64,000 nt of DNA from Nephrocerus scutellatus (Eukaryota; Arthropoda; Insecta; Diptera; Pipunculidae), in the NCBI GenBank assembly GCA_947095585.1, contig OX352762.1:121240930-121304929 (forward strand), read 5' to 3'. A program made the translations under genes and the position numbers. This document shows positions 20,946 to 33,134 of this stretch, in pieces. The stretch's first letter is position 1. Each line of letters starts with the position of its first letter. The notes under the pieces are model-generated. The model saw only the letters and a program-made list of their open reading frames with translations, did no database searches and was not told the DNA's origin.

Positions 20946-23268
20946 TCTGTAATGGTAATATGAGTGGTGGCCCAGAGAGTGCCTCAAATAGCGTTTGAGT
21001 GGGCTGTTTTGCGACCACAGCCTTAATGAACTGGTAGAGAATTGAGTTGATTATATCCAACCTGTAGCATTCAAGTAAGTGATCAGATCGTACAGACCGT
21101 ACCCGGAAAGCTCATTCAGGTCGGCAAAAAAATGGTTTTCTCATTTTGCGGAGTCGCAAGCTTTCCAGGGGTGCACATTATCAAAAATAATGAATGAGAG
21201 TCTTTTTCTCATGACCATCCATGCGATTTCTACAAAAGGTATTAAAAATTAAATTATGTTTTGGACTAAAATAAGCTTACACGCCGCTACTCGCTTGATT
21301 TGAAACCACACAGCCTTCAAGTGAAATATGGAAATAACGAGATCACCCATCCCTCTTTAACCTTTGTAAGTTTTGAAAGTCTCTGATTTGAAACTTTATG
21401 CATTATACTCTATGTTTATTAATACTAATATATTACATAACAACTGGGTGCAACAATCGATTACATTGTCGAATGAATAGCCCATCCAGAGCGGCCTATG
21501 GACACTAACAATACAGCTAATCGCCGGACGCATCAGCGATCACAACAAAGGCCTTCATTCACTTCTTGATCATGATCGTCTGAGCAAAGCTGAAATAATT
21601 GAAATAAATCACTTAATAGAAAGAGAGGGAGAGAGGAAGACGAACTTGGAATATGGACACGCCCCGCACCACCGCATTAAAATGCACGCGCGCTTTAAGT
21701 GCAATATTTCGATCGACAAGAACTTTGAACTTTTCCACGACAACAACAACTAAGACCAGACCAGCCAGACGAGCCAGACCCAAAGATGAGAAAACGCTTG
21801 ACAACAACTCGTCTCATAAATTCGAAACTAATCGCAGAGAAACATCATTCGCATCAAGCATCGAGATCCAATCGCATCGCAAGAACCCAACGAATGCGCA
21901 ACCATAACAAAACTTGAACTCCAGATTGGCCTCTGCAGCTAGCAAGCCAGCGGCAGCTTGGGATATAATATAACGCTGATGCTCACGTCATCTAACGAAC
22001 GTTCAATCGCTGGTATTACCGCAGCGCATCGTTAGTTGAATTAAGACGCTTTCTGTATACGCAGCGAGAGCGCGACGGCCAGGAGGTGCGCGACATGATC
22101 TTGCCACGAAGTGTGCGAGTGTAGTTCATCTAAGATTTATTTAGCTCGACCCGGTTCGATTCGGATGCGTTGCGACGGTCGGCGGTCGTGATTATATGTC
22201 GTAGTAGTGCTTCACCGCAACGCGACCGGCTTACACATAGAACGCACTGTAATTGGGCTGCATAGCGCCCGCTTGTTGCACACACACACAAAAACCATTT
22301 TTGGCTTAATGCACGAGTTGCAGAGTTGCAGTTGAATTGCATTTTTACTTCACAATTAAATATGCAAATTAGGCAACAAAAAAACAAAATGGCGGATTGA
22401 AGAATGCAACCTCGAAGAACCTAATGCATAGAGCCCATAGAGCAATCCCATGAGCTCACCCACCGTTGGCTGTTCTATGTATTGTGTGCGCTGCGATCTC
22501 AGATCAACTTCCAACTCCTTCGGTTTCGTTGGGGATTCTTCTAATTTAAGCCACGAGATTAGCTGCTGATTGCGGTGGCGAGGTGAGAATGCCGGTGGTA
22601 ATGACTGTGATGAAAGTGTACACGATTACCTACAAGACACGATGTGGGCTAGCCGAATTAGACACTGCATCAGCGAGAAAGTGTTGTTCTTTCCGACGGA
22701 AATTAAGTAATACTCTCAGAGCTGACAGACGGCCAACCATTTGAAATGTTACAAGCGACCAAATGGCTAATTTGATATGTCACACCGGACGAGTGAGATC
22801 TGAGATGTGGTGTAGTATACGAAAAGTGTGTGGGAGGAATTTTATCGCTGTTTGAGATGCCTATTCACGTCATGTCGTATAAGTGTAGCGTTGAGAGCTG
22901 AGCGTAATCGCGGATTAAAGTGGCAAGAAATCAAGAATTCAATCAATTCAAACATTATTTTGGTTTTTTCTCTTTCAATGGCACTGAGCCTCTATGACAG
23001 CTTACTTTCTGTAACGAAGATCTCGGAGTACTTTAATAACTCTTTTGGTCATTTTACTTTGATTGCTGGAGTCTACTTTGAAACACGTCTAAGTAAATAA
23101 CGTTGTAGAGGAACATTTTCAAATAATTAAGAAAATTTACCATTAAGAAGCTTTAATGTCAAAATATTAAAATTTTAACACTGATTGTGGGTCATCTGAA
23201 TAAGACTTAGATCATTTCATGAGAAATTAAAAGAGTTCTCATTAGAGCAAGTCTATTTAGTATAAAAG
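20946..23268. other. No supported gene; UTR-like patches
   Basis: No family-recognisable coding sequence. Stretches at 21650-21910 and 22050-22400 have the CA- and GA-rich, low-stop texture of fly 5' UTRs (for example ACGACAACAACAACTAAGAC), but I see no initiator, donor or protein motif to define an exon. Confidence 0.4.
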
Positions 23269-23269
23269 T

Positions 23270-23480
23270 GGACGCCTTAGCTCTACTGGTAAATGCAATG
23301 GACTAATGGGTGGGAGGTTCATAGTTCAAATCTCAGAAAAACACCAAAAAATATGTTTTACGGTCACGCAAGCAAATGTCTGAGGGTAATAAGTGTTATG
23401 AAATGTTTCTTAGTTCGCGTTTCGCATATGACTTTAAAATGGATGCCTCTCTTCTATTTGTGTGCAAAAATATAACACGC
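23270..23480 (+). repeat. tRNA-derived SINE, copy 2
   Basis: The head GACGCCTTAGCTCTACTGG carries an A-box-like TTAGCTCTACTGG, and GGTTCATAGTTCAAATCTC is B-box-like. CAGAAAAACACC follows, as in copy 1. The body has AGCAAATGTCTGAGGGTAATAA and the 3' part CTATTTGTGTGCAAAAATAT, shared with copy 3 on the other strand at 57780. It has no protein-coding role. Confidence 0.72.
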
Positions 23481-23499
23481 CCAAAACGGATGGTCGCAA

Positions 23500-24490
23500 G
23501 AAGCTATCCCCTATACAACAATGGTCTGTTGAATGTGAGTTGCGCGAGCATGCCCTCGTCTAATTGCATGGTGCAAAAGCTTGAATTTAAAAATAATTCT
23601 GAAGTAATAATTAGCACCAAGAAGGAATTCTGAATACCAGATACATTCGTATGCCATAAAGTGGTGTATACTGATGGATCCAAGAAATCTGAAAGCACGG
23701 GTGCTGGAGTCTATGGGCCACGAACCAAGTACGCTGTAGCAATGGGGCAGTACCCGGGTATATTCCAGGCAGAAGTACACGCCATCGAAAGATGTGCTCA
23801 CTTTAATCTGGAAAGGAACTACAAGAGACAGAAAATAGCTATCATGACAGACAGCCAAGCCGCGCTAAGAGCTCTAGATGCATTCCACATCACATCTAAA
23901 TTTGAGTAGGAATGCAGGGCGAAGCTAAATAGACTTGGCGAAGTCAACAAAGTGTGTTTGTACTGCTCGCTGGGATACACTGGCATAGAAGGCAACGAAG
24001 CAGCGGATAGGCTCGCTAATAAAGGAGTAGAAACTCCGCTAGTACGGCCTGAACCGTTCTGTGGTATATGGTACCGCAGTATAGATAAGGCAGCCAATTC
24101 CGTAAGATGGGAAAATCTCCCAGGTCTACGGTAAGCAAAGGAAATGCTTGGGAACAATAACCCAAAATATCCTAGGTCTACGGTAAGCAAAGGAAATGCT
24201 TGGGAACAATAACCCAAAGAGGTCTCGCATGAAATTGGGAATAAAGTGTTTCTTAAGAGAACATTGCACAATGAAAGGGCATCGAGAGAAAATAAATGCA
24301 ACTGCAGACTCTGTGGGGAAGCGGAGGAGACCCCGTGGCACCTTCTCAATGAATACGGAGCAACGATCCGACAGAGAGGACATCACATTGGAACTCGCGT
24401 AATCTCGGAGTCTGCGCGACATTCACTGAATCCGCTCCATTTTATTAAGTTCTTAAGAGCCATAGGTATGGAGGGAGTGCTTTAAAGCAC
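23500..24490 (+). pseudogene. LOA-like LINE relic: RNase H and knuckle
   Basis: RNase H is nearly complete. VVYTDGSKKSESTGAGVYG starts at 23661, the glutamate motif is FQAEVHAIERCAHF, the third acidic motif is IMTDSQAALRAL, and the last is GYTGIEGNEAADRLANKG near 23970-24020. All four expected acidic positions are present. One stop after TSKFE (about 23907) interrupts the frame. Downstream comes LREHCTMKGHREKINA, then the knuckle CRLCGEAEETPWHLLNE near 24305-24355, and the end HFIKFLRAIGMEGVL to 24484. A 52-bp tandem duplication (24122-24219) lies between RNase H and the knuckle. The wording differs from the other LOA-like copies, so this may be a sister family. Confidence 0.86.
24122..24219. 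repeat. 52-bp tandem duplication
   Basis: AGGTCTACGGTAAGCAAAGG through CAATAACCCAAA occurs at 24122 and again at 24174 with no differences in the core. The near-identity implies it is younger than the surrounding LINE decay. Confidence 0.9.
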
Positions 24491-24730
24491 AAGTCAGGGG
24501 GAAGCGCAATAGATCCGCATGGGTCGCAATGCTACTACACTCCATTTATCATCACGTCAAATCACACCAACTGATTTGACTGACTTACCGATCCACTTCT
24601 GATAAAAACACACTTTGACTCCAAAACTCAATTGTTTGGCCAGATTTGTGGAATTTGGTGTCATCTGTTTGAAACCGCAATTGCTTCAAGTCTACGCCTT
24701 CCAATTTATCTTAAAAATAGTAAGCCAACA
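24491..24730. other. No recognisable gene
   Basis: Nothing supported. Confidence 0.5.
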
Positions 24731-24850
24731 TGGTCCGGTAGCATAGTCAATTGACTGTGACTGCGTTGCTAGCATCATTGAAAAAGAAGTATGGGTTATA
24801 ACCCCTCCTGAATAAAACCAGCACTAAATAATAAATAAATATAAATAGTA
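24731..24850 (+). repeat. SINE-like unit with tRNA-like head
   Basis: GGTAGCATAGTCAATTGACT contains an A-box-like TAGCATAGTC, and 45 bp on GGGTTATAACCCC resembles the T-arm or B box of a tRNA. The sequence ends in an A- and AT-rich tail (ACTAAATAATAAATAAATATA). This is the layout of a short tRNA-derived SINE and is distinct from the three-copy family. There is only one copy here, so it stays tentative. Confidence 0.4.
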
Positions 24851-25195
24851 ATGGTTTTTTGTAAATGGCTTCAGGTTGCTGACTTGCCCAAGTTCGACAA
24901 TTCTGCTTATTAACGTACCCGTTTAGCCAGTAATGGGTTTCATTGCTGATAATGAATTTTCTTCGAAATTCGGGAACTTTTCAAACATGTTAAGGGCCTA
25001 ATCACGTCACAGCTTATGATCATTTGGCTGCAGTTACTAATTCGAAGCAATCTTATTGAAATGAAGACACAAGAACTTGCGCAAAATTTGATCACAGAGA
25101 TGAGAAATTCCAAAAATCGACGCTGAATCGACAAATTTGGGACCTTACTTACACTCGCAATATTCTTGACATTCCTCGTGTATTTTTTCCCTGTT
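24851..25195. other. No recognisable gene
   Basis: Nothing supported. Confidence 0.5.
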
Positions 25196-25705
25196 GGGAC
25201 GGAAAAATCACCGATATTAGTGTCGATTCTATAGTTTCTGCGGTCGCTGAGGTTTATAGTGAGGTTAAGACACTTGCTCGGGAAAGGGGTTAATAGGTGA
25301 GTGGTGGGGGGTTACTAATATTAGTGTCGTTTTATAGTTTTCGGGGTCGCTGAGGTGCCTAGTGATCGAAAGACACCTCTATGGGAAGAGGGTCGACGGA
25401 AGAGGGGGGAGTTGGCGATATTAGTGTCAGTAATGTTGTATATAAAAGTTATATATGAGAAACTCGTATATAAATTTGTATATAAACTCATAAAATGAAT
25501 ATTATATATATCTAGATTTTCCCGGGGGCTCCGCCACCACAAAATTGGTCGCCCTTTTATTTAAACGGAATAATATATAGCTTATGTTCACCCTGAAAGT
25601 CCATTCTAAATATTGGTGGAATAATTTTTGAAATCGTTCTAGTAGTTTCGAAGATTACCTCCTACACACAAACCAACACTACATCTTTATAATATTAGTA
25701 TAGAT
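25196..25705 (-). mobile_element. Helitron-like non-coding repeat with minisatellite
   Basis: Three units of about 100-104 bp begin GATATTAGTGTC at 25213, AATATTAGTGTC at 25317 and GATATTAGTGTC at 25417. They are the reverse complement of the tandem units at 44900-45300. Outside the array, GAAATCGTTCTAGTAGTTTC and TTATAATATTAGTATAGATT are typical end wording of common arthropod non-coding repeats. A central or subterminal minisatellite fits Helitron/DINE-like elements, but I cannot see a hairpin plus CTRR end that proves it. No protein. Confidence 0.55.
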
Positions 25706-27714
25706 TGTACCAGTATGATCTGTTATTTGCTAGATGATTCGAAAAGAAAGAATAGAAAGAAAGAAAGAAAAGAATATGCGGCCTATTTCGATTAAGACAA
25801 AAGTTACGCAAGAGGTTTTAAAAAAAACTCCTCAAACTCGGACAACCCATCTCTTATTATTTATCATTGTTCAATGATCGTCATATAAACAGATTGATCA
25901 TTCAAGTAACTGTATCAAATATCCATAAATTACTACAAAAACGCGCTAGTCAGGGCATCGAGCTTCAACTATTAAGTAAATCTTCCAATTGAAATTGTGT
26001 TTTTCCCAGTTTCCACCTGCCTCTTAAGTCTTGACTTCGTGTATATGTGAACGCCGGCAAAGTGGTACTTCAAGAGCCGTTGTGCTACTTTACTTATGTA
26101 TGAGCGAGTATATATAAAATGTAACGCAAGGCTAAATAAATTCGAGCAGACACAGAGTAGGCCGGTTAATGGCCTCTGTACGTAGGCCTAACGCACTCAC
26201 CTAAAGTCCGTCAGAGCGTGTTGTTGGTGCTACATATCCGAACGATGATGGGTATGATCACTGTCTTAGCTGCTCGACTGATCTATCAAGACCAGCCAAC
26301 CATGTGGTTGGATAAAAAGCAAAAACAAAAACTCAATCAAAACAATCGATCGAACTTCAATGTGAAATTGACGTCAAAGTGCGATGGAGAGTTGGTCGAT
26401 CGGTCAGTTGGCCCAATCGATCGTCGGTTATTTTTTTTTTTTATTTTTTTATTTTATTGACGTTAAGTGAGTTGAAGTATAATTTTATTTTTTCTCTGTG
26501 GCTGTTTCTGGTGATTGTTCCTGTGTCTAGATCTGACATTTGGTTTGATTTGACTTCTACCGATCGCAGATCTAAAATCAATTTTTGTTCTTTGAACCAC
26601 TGCGCCTTTGTTGATACGAGTATTAGGTTTAAGTTACCATCTGCAGGATTATATGGCACTATTCGTCAAGTACTCTTGACACATTTTGTGTGTGTAGTGT
26701 GTCTATTATGGCATGATATAGTAGATATTAGAGCCATACGCATATTCATTATTATTTCGGCAACTTTTTAACGATTTTTTATTTTATTCGTGTCCCGACT
26801 AACAACTAAATGTTGTTTGTGTTTTATTGTTTCGGTTTACCATTCGAGAAGCTCTAGTGTTGCGCACACGAAAACCAGTCTGACAAGTCGACTCCAGCTG
26901 CGCACGGCACGATCATCGCTAATGTCGTGTGTTCCCATTTGGAAGCGATCGTAGAAATTCTCGCAACGATACAACAACTTGTAATAAACATAAAAATAAT
27001 AATAATAATGCAAAACGGCTGCAATTCCATGCGGCGACTGATGCTCGAACGCTATCGATCGCGAGGCTTACAGCTTATATCTACTATTTATATTACACTT
27101 TTATTGCAATTTGACTGCGCGAACACTGCACTTTCAATTCGTTTACTTGGATTCCATTTAGCTGATCGTTATTGTAGGTAAACCTTTTTACTACTTAGTC
27201 ACTTTGGCGTTGGCTCTAACGAATCAGATCGCTGATACATTGACTTAAACCAAAGCTAAAGCACACTATCGTTGTATTTTCAACTGAGGAGACAAATGTA
27301 CTGTAGGTCACACTTAGATACAATTATTAGATAAACAACGCAATTAAAACCGTTGACATATGAAGGCTAATTCGAGTTCCAATTTCTGTGAGTATTACGC
27401 CTTCAGTTTCGTTGTAATCGTACAACTCTTAATAAGACAACAATTTCTGCAGAATGTTGTTGTTAACCGATGTCTTAAGTTTATGTTGCAATCGCACCCA
27501 AAAGTACTCGTAACACTCTGACACCTGATGATGGATCACTAGCGAGCTATAAATTTACCTTTTATGCCATACCACCCAACTTATGAGATTTTTAATTTTG
27601 ATAACTGGTTTTAGCACCATCACCGAACCATATGTTCAAAATTTGGAGCCTATATTCGTCTCTGTTCTTATGTGCTATATATAATATGTCTTTCAAAACA
27701 ATTTATTCTTAAAG
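25706..27714. other. No recognisable gene; AAAG repeat
   Basis: No supported gene. An (AAAG)n tract lies at about 25741-25776 and T-rich runs at about 26427-26458. Around 26820-27100 the texture is UTR-like but no exon can be delimited. Confidence 0.45.
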
Positions 27715-28593
27715 GCAATTTGAAACTCTTATTCAGCTTGTAAATGAGCTGAGTCCACGCTTAGAGAATGACACCATTGTGTAGTTTCAGCTAATTTCAG
27801 ATTGTTAAACCACTCAGATAGAGACATAACTCCTAAAAGAATAATATGGCAATACGAATGAAAGCCAATTGAGAATTGGGATGGCTTTAAAAAATTCTTT
27901 GAGAGTATTAAGTGGTCGCTATTTTACCGCGATATTGACGTGGATGCCACCGGAAATACGATCACAAACATATTATATTCCAATTGGTATTAGACTTTTT
28001 TATCCCTACCGGCACTAAGTTTGTGAAACCAAATGAAGATGGATAGTACAATATAGGTTGCAAAGAGGCCTTTAGTTTTATGCTCCAACTAAAAAAGCAT
28101 ATCATACTGGGGGAAACCGAACAAACCGACAAGCCATAAATAATTCCAATGCACACCTTCTGCTAGTCAAATTCGCCTATGACTAAAAATTTAAGCATAT
28201 ATTACTAAAATAGTAAAGCAGAACTTCTCAGCTCGCCATATGGATAGTTGTAATGCAGTATAAAGATTGAATTAGCTTAAAAGGATTTTAGTTTCATGAA
28301 AAACAACCTTTTTTATACTTTACCTCCTAAATTCAACCTTTATGAATAAAAAAAAATTCAAAATTATGCCATCGCAAGCCGAGTGGTAAACAATTGTTTT
28401 AAAATAAGTTCCATCAAATTCTGACTGGTATAAGTCGATATATACGAGTGGACAAACTGACAAACGCGATTATTAGCTTCGCCCTTTGGGCTCGCAGCAA
28501 TATTCCTAAGGTAGTAAGCAATTTTGGTCATTCGTGGAAAAATTCGTGATAAATTCTAAAGCTCATTTATAATTGAATTCTATGGACAAGGCC
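27715..28593 (+). pseudogene. LINE-A relic: endonuclease end and linker
   Basis: Very decayed. HLIQLVNE near 27735 and the linker NWDGFKKFFESIKWSLFYRD with IDVDATGNTITNI at 27875-27975 match LINE-A (compare FGRFNWSLLFRDSNVDAAAD at 19.26 kb). Further on FGHSWKN near 28525 corresponds to the FWSFVK block. The segment is then interrupted by an RTE copy at 28594-29262. No intact motif of the endonuclease active site is left. Confidence 0.72.
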
Positions 28594-29262
28594 GAGCAGA
28601 GAAGGCAACATTGATCCCTCAGTTATAATAGTGGAGCACGAATTTGAAATAATGCCATTCTTTCCATCTACCTCGGATCAAGTGTAGCAGCCAATAACAG
28701 CATGGAACCAGAAATACGCGCACGGTTGCTTAAAGCGAACAAAGTCTACTATAGTCTGTCAAGACTCTTCAAATCAAGGAATTTAACCATAACATCCAAG
28801 CTGCTGGTGTATAAGATAAGGGTCATACCAGTACTTACATATGGATCCGAGACTTGGGTGCTTCGCAAAAAGCATTCTGACCGCTTACATTCTGACATTC
28901 TTAGCCGCGTTCGAGAGAAAAGTCTTACGGAGAATTGTTGTCCCCGTATGTGAGGAATGACGATTCCGGCGACTCTACAATGATGAGATCTGCGAGCGAT
29001 GTCGACATAGCAAAGAGAATTAAGCTCGGTAGGTCCGGTGGGCAGGACACCAAGCTCGCATGAGCGAGGAGGATCCTGTTCTGCGGTAAGGTTTTATGGA
29101 ACACGACAGCGAGGCCGGCATACGCTGGAAGGATGGCGTAAACCAGAACACCCATAGTTTAGGGATGCAAAACATTGGCTCAAAATCTGGACCGGTGGAG
29201 GGATTTTTTTGCGGAAGTCAAGGACCGGACCGCGGTTGTAGAGCCAAATATGATGATGATGA
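28594..29262 (+). pseudogene. RTE-like LINE copy, 5'-truncated, inserted in LINE-A
   Basis: The open stretch 28702-28953 encodes the C-terminal part of an RTE-type ORF2: EPEIRARLLKANKVYYSLSR and VIPVLTYGSETWVLRKKHSD. The remainder reads the RTE tail through to GAGCCAAATATGATGATGATG. Flanking sequence supports an insertion: TATGGACAAGGCC (28581-28593) at the left and GATAGACAAGACC (29261-29273) at the right form an imperfect direct repeat. LINE-A sequence resumes directly after as KTNLSAAHFAGS. A stop after ENCCPRM and a shift before the tail make it dead. Confidence 0.85.
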
Positions 29263-29790
29263 TAGACAAGACCAATCTGTCTGCTGCTCATTTTGCAGGT
29301 AGCTACTTGCTTCCACATACACCTTAGAGAATTGAACACTATATGGACAGATCCACGTTCGTACTCGTAACGTTACTAGAGTTGTAAGTGATCTAAGCAT
29401 ACATAATTTTTCTGGGCTCTTTCCGAAAGGTTAGAAAACAGACTTTGTCCAGCCTGTACCACAGGGGACTATTTTGTCACCGACAGTCTTTGTGATATTC
29501 ATCAATGAACTCTTGGTCCTACTTCTAATCTAATTCAGTCTTTCACTGAAGTCAGTACTCTTAGCTTCACATATAAATTTGAGGAATGTCCTTGCTTTCC
29601 ACAAGTGGAACTTAAACCACAATGTATGTTGAGCATTTTCAATTCTAACGTAGATAAAATGGGTAGATTAGAATATAATTGAACACTTCCAATGCTGTAC
29701 CCCGTCCCGTCGCTAAATATGACTTGAAATATCCAAGCTTGCTTACACGGTGCCAGAAATATATCACTCTCTCATATCTGAGTACTATTT
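29263..29790 (+). pseudogene. LINE-A relic: RT remnants after RTE insert
   Basis: DKTNLSAAHFAGSYLLPHTP continues LINE-A after the insert. SGLFPKG, DFVQPVPQGTILSPT and VFVIFINELLVLL follow, showing that finger and palm parts have been fused by deletion: FVQPVP belongs to the fingers and PQGTILSPT is motif B. The end resembles VPEIYHSLISEYYL of the thumb. Unrelated repeat sequence replaces it from 29791. Confidence 0.75.
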
Positions 29791-30294
29791 ACTTGTAGGT
29801 CGTGTGGAAAGTGGTTAAAAAGAACCTCAAATTGGCCGAAAATACAGACAAAAAGGGGTCAAGTCAAGTTAAATAAAAGTTTTTAAAAATGAGTATGGGG
29901 TACAAAGTTCCCGTTCAAAAATATAATGGGTTTGTGTTCGTTTGCAAAATTCAAGAAGGCTGACCTCAATATACAAATTCTGGACAATTTATTAGAAGAA
30001 ACGAAAAAAACCTTTGTATGGGAGCCCCCTGACTAAAGTGTCCAACGACTTCCAATATATGGTGTACCTTGTTTTCTTTAAATACGAAACAGGTGCGAAA
30101 AAGTTCAGGAGCTGTATAAAAACGTGACATTTTTTAACAAATTTGTATGGTAACTTCTTGACCTAAGAGTCTGACCACTTCCAAAATATGATGCAAACCA
30201 GCTAATTATGTTATAAAATCCATACGCAAATTTTGAACGTGATCGGTTGATAGGTTTGGCAGGCTATAGCTAGCATACAAACACCATACATACA

Positions 30295-30328
<34 letters not shown>

Positions 30329-30360
30329 CATACAGAGTTTCACTTTTATATATAGACTTC
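29791..30360 (+). mobile_element. Non-coding interspersed repeat ending in (TACA)n
   Basis: The block starts abruptly within LINE-A thumb sequence and ends GTTTCACTTTTATATATAGA after a (CATA)n tract. Phrases such as TATGGGAGCCCCCTGACTAA, CTTCCAATATATGGTG and GAACGTGATCGGTTGATAGG are the kind of wording seen in dispersed dipteran non-autonomous elements. No open frame. The class is undetermined. Confidence 0.5.
30284..30333. repeat. (CATA)n microsatellite
   Basis: About twelve CATA units with one CATATATA interruption, near the right end of the element. Confidence 0.95.
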
Positions 30361-31690
30361 ACAAATTAAGAAATAAATATCAAATAGGTAATTTATAAAC
30401 AGTTCAGTATTCAATATGGAACCCTGTAGTACGCCTGTCTTCATAATACATATTACATATTTTATGGAGAAAGAAATTAAATTACATTTTTCTTTAAAAA
30501 ATCAAAAAAAAAACGAGATAAGTGTCAAAAAAACTGATATACATCTCAGGCAACTTTTTGTGCCCTTCTCTATATGTGCCCAATAGCAATGCTAGAAACA
30601 CACAGTAATGGAAATGCATTATTGATAGCCTTTAGCTGCTCGCACTCTAATCGAGGATAAAATATCACCAACGAGAATTGAAAAGGGGTCACAAAGTGTC
30701 TCGTGTGTGCTCTGTGCTGGTCTACACATGATGTTGTAAGTGATCCTTTCTTCAGTTAGTATCTTTATCACACAATTTCCGTCCTCCATGTGTGTGTTGA
30801 CACAACAAACATAACTCAATATTATGGACTCGGTCAATGTTTGTTTTTGGGTCGACTTACAAGGCGAAGGGTTTTGAAACGACTATTTCGTGTGCTGTGC
30901 TCAATTTACTTAGCCATCAAATCAAATTTATCGAATTTCAAAGTTTTCCAGTTTCGTAAGATATGGTAGACGCGACAGGTCAGAAGCAACCTATTGATCG
31001 CGGGTTCTTCTTCTTTAGTCTTCCTATTCTGATGCGATAAGGGCTGTCTTCATCATGGCGACAGAATAAAAAAGTAAACTAATAAATTTTTGATAACTGT
31101 GTCGAGTCAATTGGTTTTTTCTCTCTAGTTATTATACTATCGTTTCTCTGTGTGCCTTCCCTCGGGATACTACCATGAAATATGACAATAGTGACAAATT
31201 TTTCAATTTACTTTTGTATTCCTTATGATCAACGACAATCAACTCAGGGCAGAAGAGGTCAGGTTCGTTTTGATCGAAGTATTCGTCTAGAATTTCTATT
31301 TTCTCATTATCTGCAATTACTAAAATTGATGAATTGTACGATGAATGATCACTTGTGAGTATTTACGAGAAGTTTTTCTATGCAAAACAAAATTTGTGAT
31401 AAAATTATTGTTCCTTATCTATGCGTAACGCCACATTACTGAATTGTTCTTGGTACAACATTTCTATCATTGCGTGATTTGAATTTTCTTGGAAGCGAGC
31501 AAAATTTTCACTGGAAAGCAAATTCATCAACAGATCTGACTCATCATCCACTTGCCATTCACAATACAATTCCCCTTTTTGTTTTATTGGAATAGGAATT
31601 TCTGATGAACTACTGGATCATTGAATGCTTCGACCTATAGTGTTGCAATCAACCGCAATATATTGCGATTGTGTCATTCATAGTGGCTTA
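30361..31690. other. No recognisable gene
   Basis: No family motif on either strand. AT-rich. Confidence 0.5.
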
Positions 31691-31692
31691 AG

Positions 31693-31819
31693 GCACGGGT
31701 GCAGATGCAGACTACTTCCTGCGCGGTTCAATGCTAGGTTCTATGTCAGACGAAGACGACTTAAGCCCAGACACGATCATTGCGAAATACAATTACCGAG
31801 ACAATGGAGACAATCAAAG
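31693..31819 (+). CDS. Possible host exon, function unknown
   Basis: In the frame whose codons start at 31701 the translation reads ADADYFLRGSMLGSMSDEDD, then LSPDTIIAKYNYRDNGDNQ, a protein-like acidic and polar stretch. An in-frame stop at 31689-31691 means any exon must start after it; AG dinucleotides at 31691-31692, 31703-31704 and 31709-31710 could be acceptors. GTGCGT at about 31820 is a reasonable donor. The alternative frame starting at 31625 looks random. I do not recognise the protein. The weak acceptor and lack of a second exon keep this tentative; it could be chance. Confidence 0.35.
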
Positions 31820-33134
31820 TGCGTTCCAGTTGGATTTAATTTTATTTCCCCTTCAAATCATGGGGAAGAGGGTAAACTACTCCTAACAATGTAATAAGCG
31901 CAGCCTACACTCGCCACTAGGTAAGTAGGTAGAAGATATAGGTGCAATTAAAGTAGCGCAGCGGATATGTGCACATCGGTCGTTCCGTCAGCTGTCACTC
32001 TTTCTCTCTATAAAAATAATGACAACAATCTCCAAAGTCTTCCACCTACAACTTGACAATTGTATTTGGTACACCACCACTCGTCGTCGGCGGTTGAGAT
32101 AGGGAAGTAATTTTTGTTTTTCAAATTTATTCAACGATAATTGGGACGACGTGGTGCAGGTTTGGTGTTTATTTTCGTTAGCCAATTCTAGCAACTCAAT
32201 ATGGCGGTATGTGGGTGTATTTGTGTTATTGTCTGGAGTCATCCAACCGCGTCCAAATTGTCAATTGACATTTCCAGTTGACAGCGCTCGGTGTTAGTTT
32301 AGAAATGTAATACGACAGAGAAAATTCAAGGCCAGTTTGTGGTATTGACGACCATCAAATGCGAAAGGTCATTCCAATAAGCAGCAGTGCTTGCAGAGGG
32401 AAATACTGCACGGTATCAAGCTTATTGTTGGTTATTACCGATCAAGGATTGGCGCGCATGACATTGAAAAACATCAAGGTTTCAATAAGAATAAGCCATA
32501 ACGCAACCGTGGGAGGAATTCCAAATGCGGCACGATGTGATTGCCATTTGCGAATGAGCAAACAATAAAATTATTATTAATTATTTTCACTTAGAGTATA
32601 GGAGAGGAGCAGCCGCCGCCGCCGCCATAGATTTAAAGATTGATTCTACAGGGATAGATACAATTATTGTCATTGATGGTGCACTCACGCGTAGTACTTT
32701 GCTTTCTTTATCGGGATCTCGCATGGGTTGGGTCGTTTCGCTTTAAAATAAATAATTGTTATGACAGCACTATGAACGTGTGCGTTACACGCCGATGATC
32801 GTAGATTGGAAGTCGATATGCGTTTGTGTGGTGCGGGAAGACAAAGTAAGATGCCAGAGAAGGGATAACTGCGGCATGTTAAAGCAAAGTGCATGAATAT
32901 TTATCACTCATAATTCTCATGTAAAATAAACCAAGAATGAAAACTACAGCTCAACCTCCAACAAACGGAAAGTTTATATGACATCGCCCTCCCTCCACGT
33001 ATGCGACTCTATTTTGATTTATCTTTGTAGTTCTCAGAACCTATAATCTTATTCTTTATCAAAGTTAATCGCAGTCTTAATGCCCATACGCCAACACAAT
33101 TAAAAAAATAATTTCGTCATTTAAAGCGGTAGTA
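31820..33134. other. No recognisable gene
   Basis: Nothing supported. A short (GCC)n run lies at 32611-32625. Confidence 0.5.

Noticed and set aside
23270..23340. A functional tRNA gene
   Set aside because: A and B boxes are present but the stems do not pair well and the sequence recurs with a SINE body.
24126..24422. Minus-strand frames over the plus-strand LINE
   Set aside because: Antisense shadows; the internal peptide repeat comes from the 52-bp duplication.
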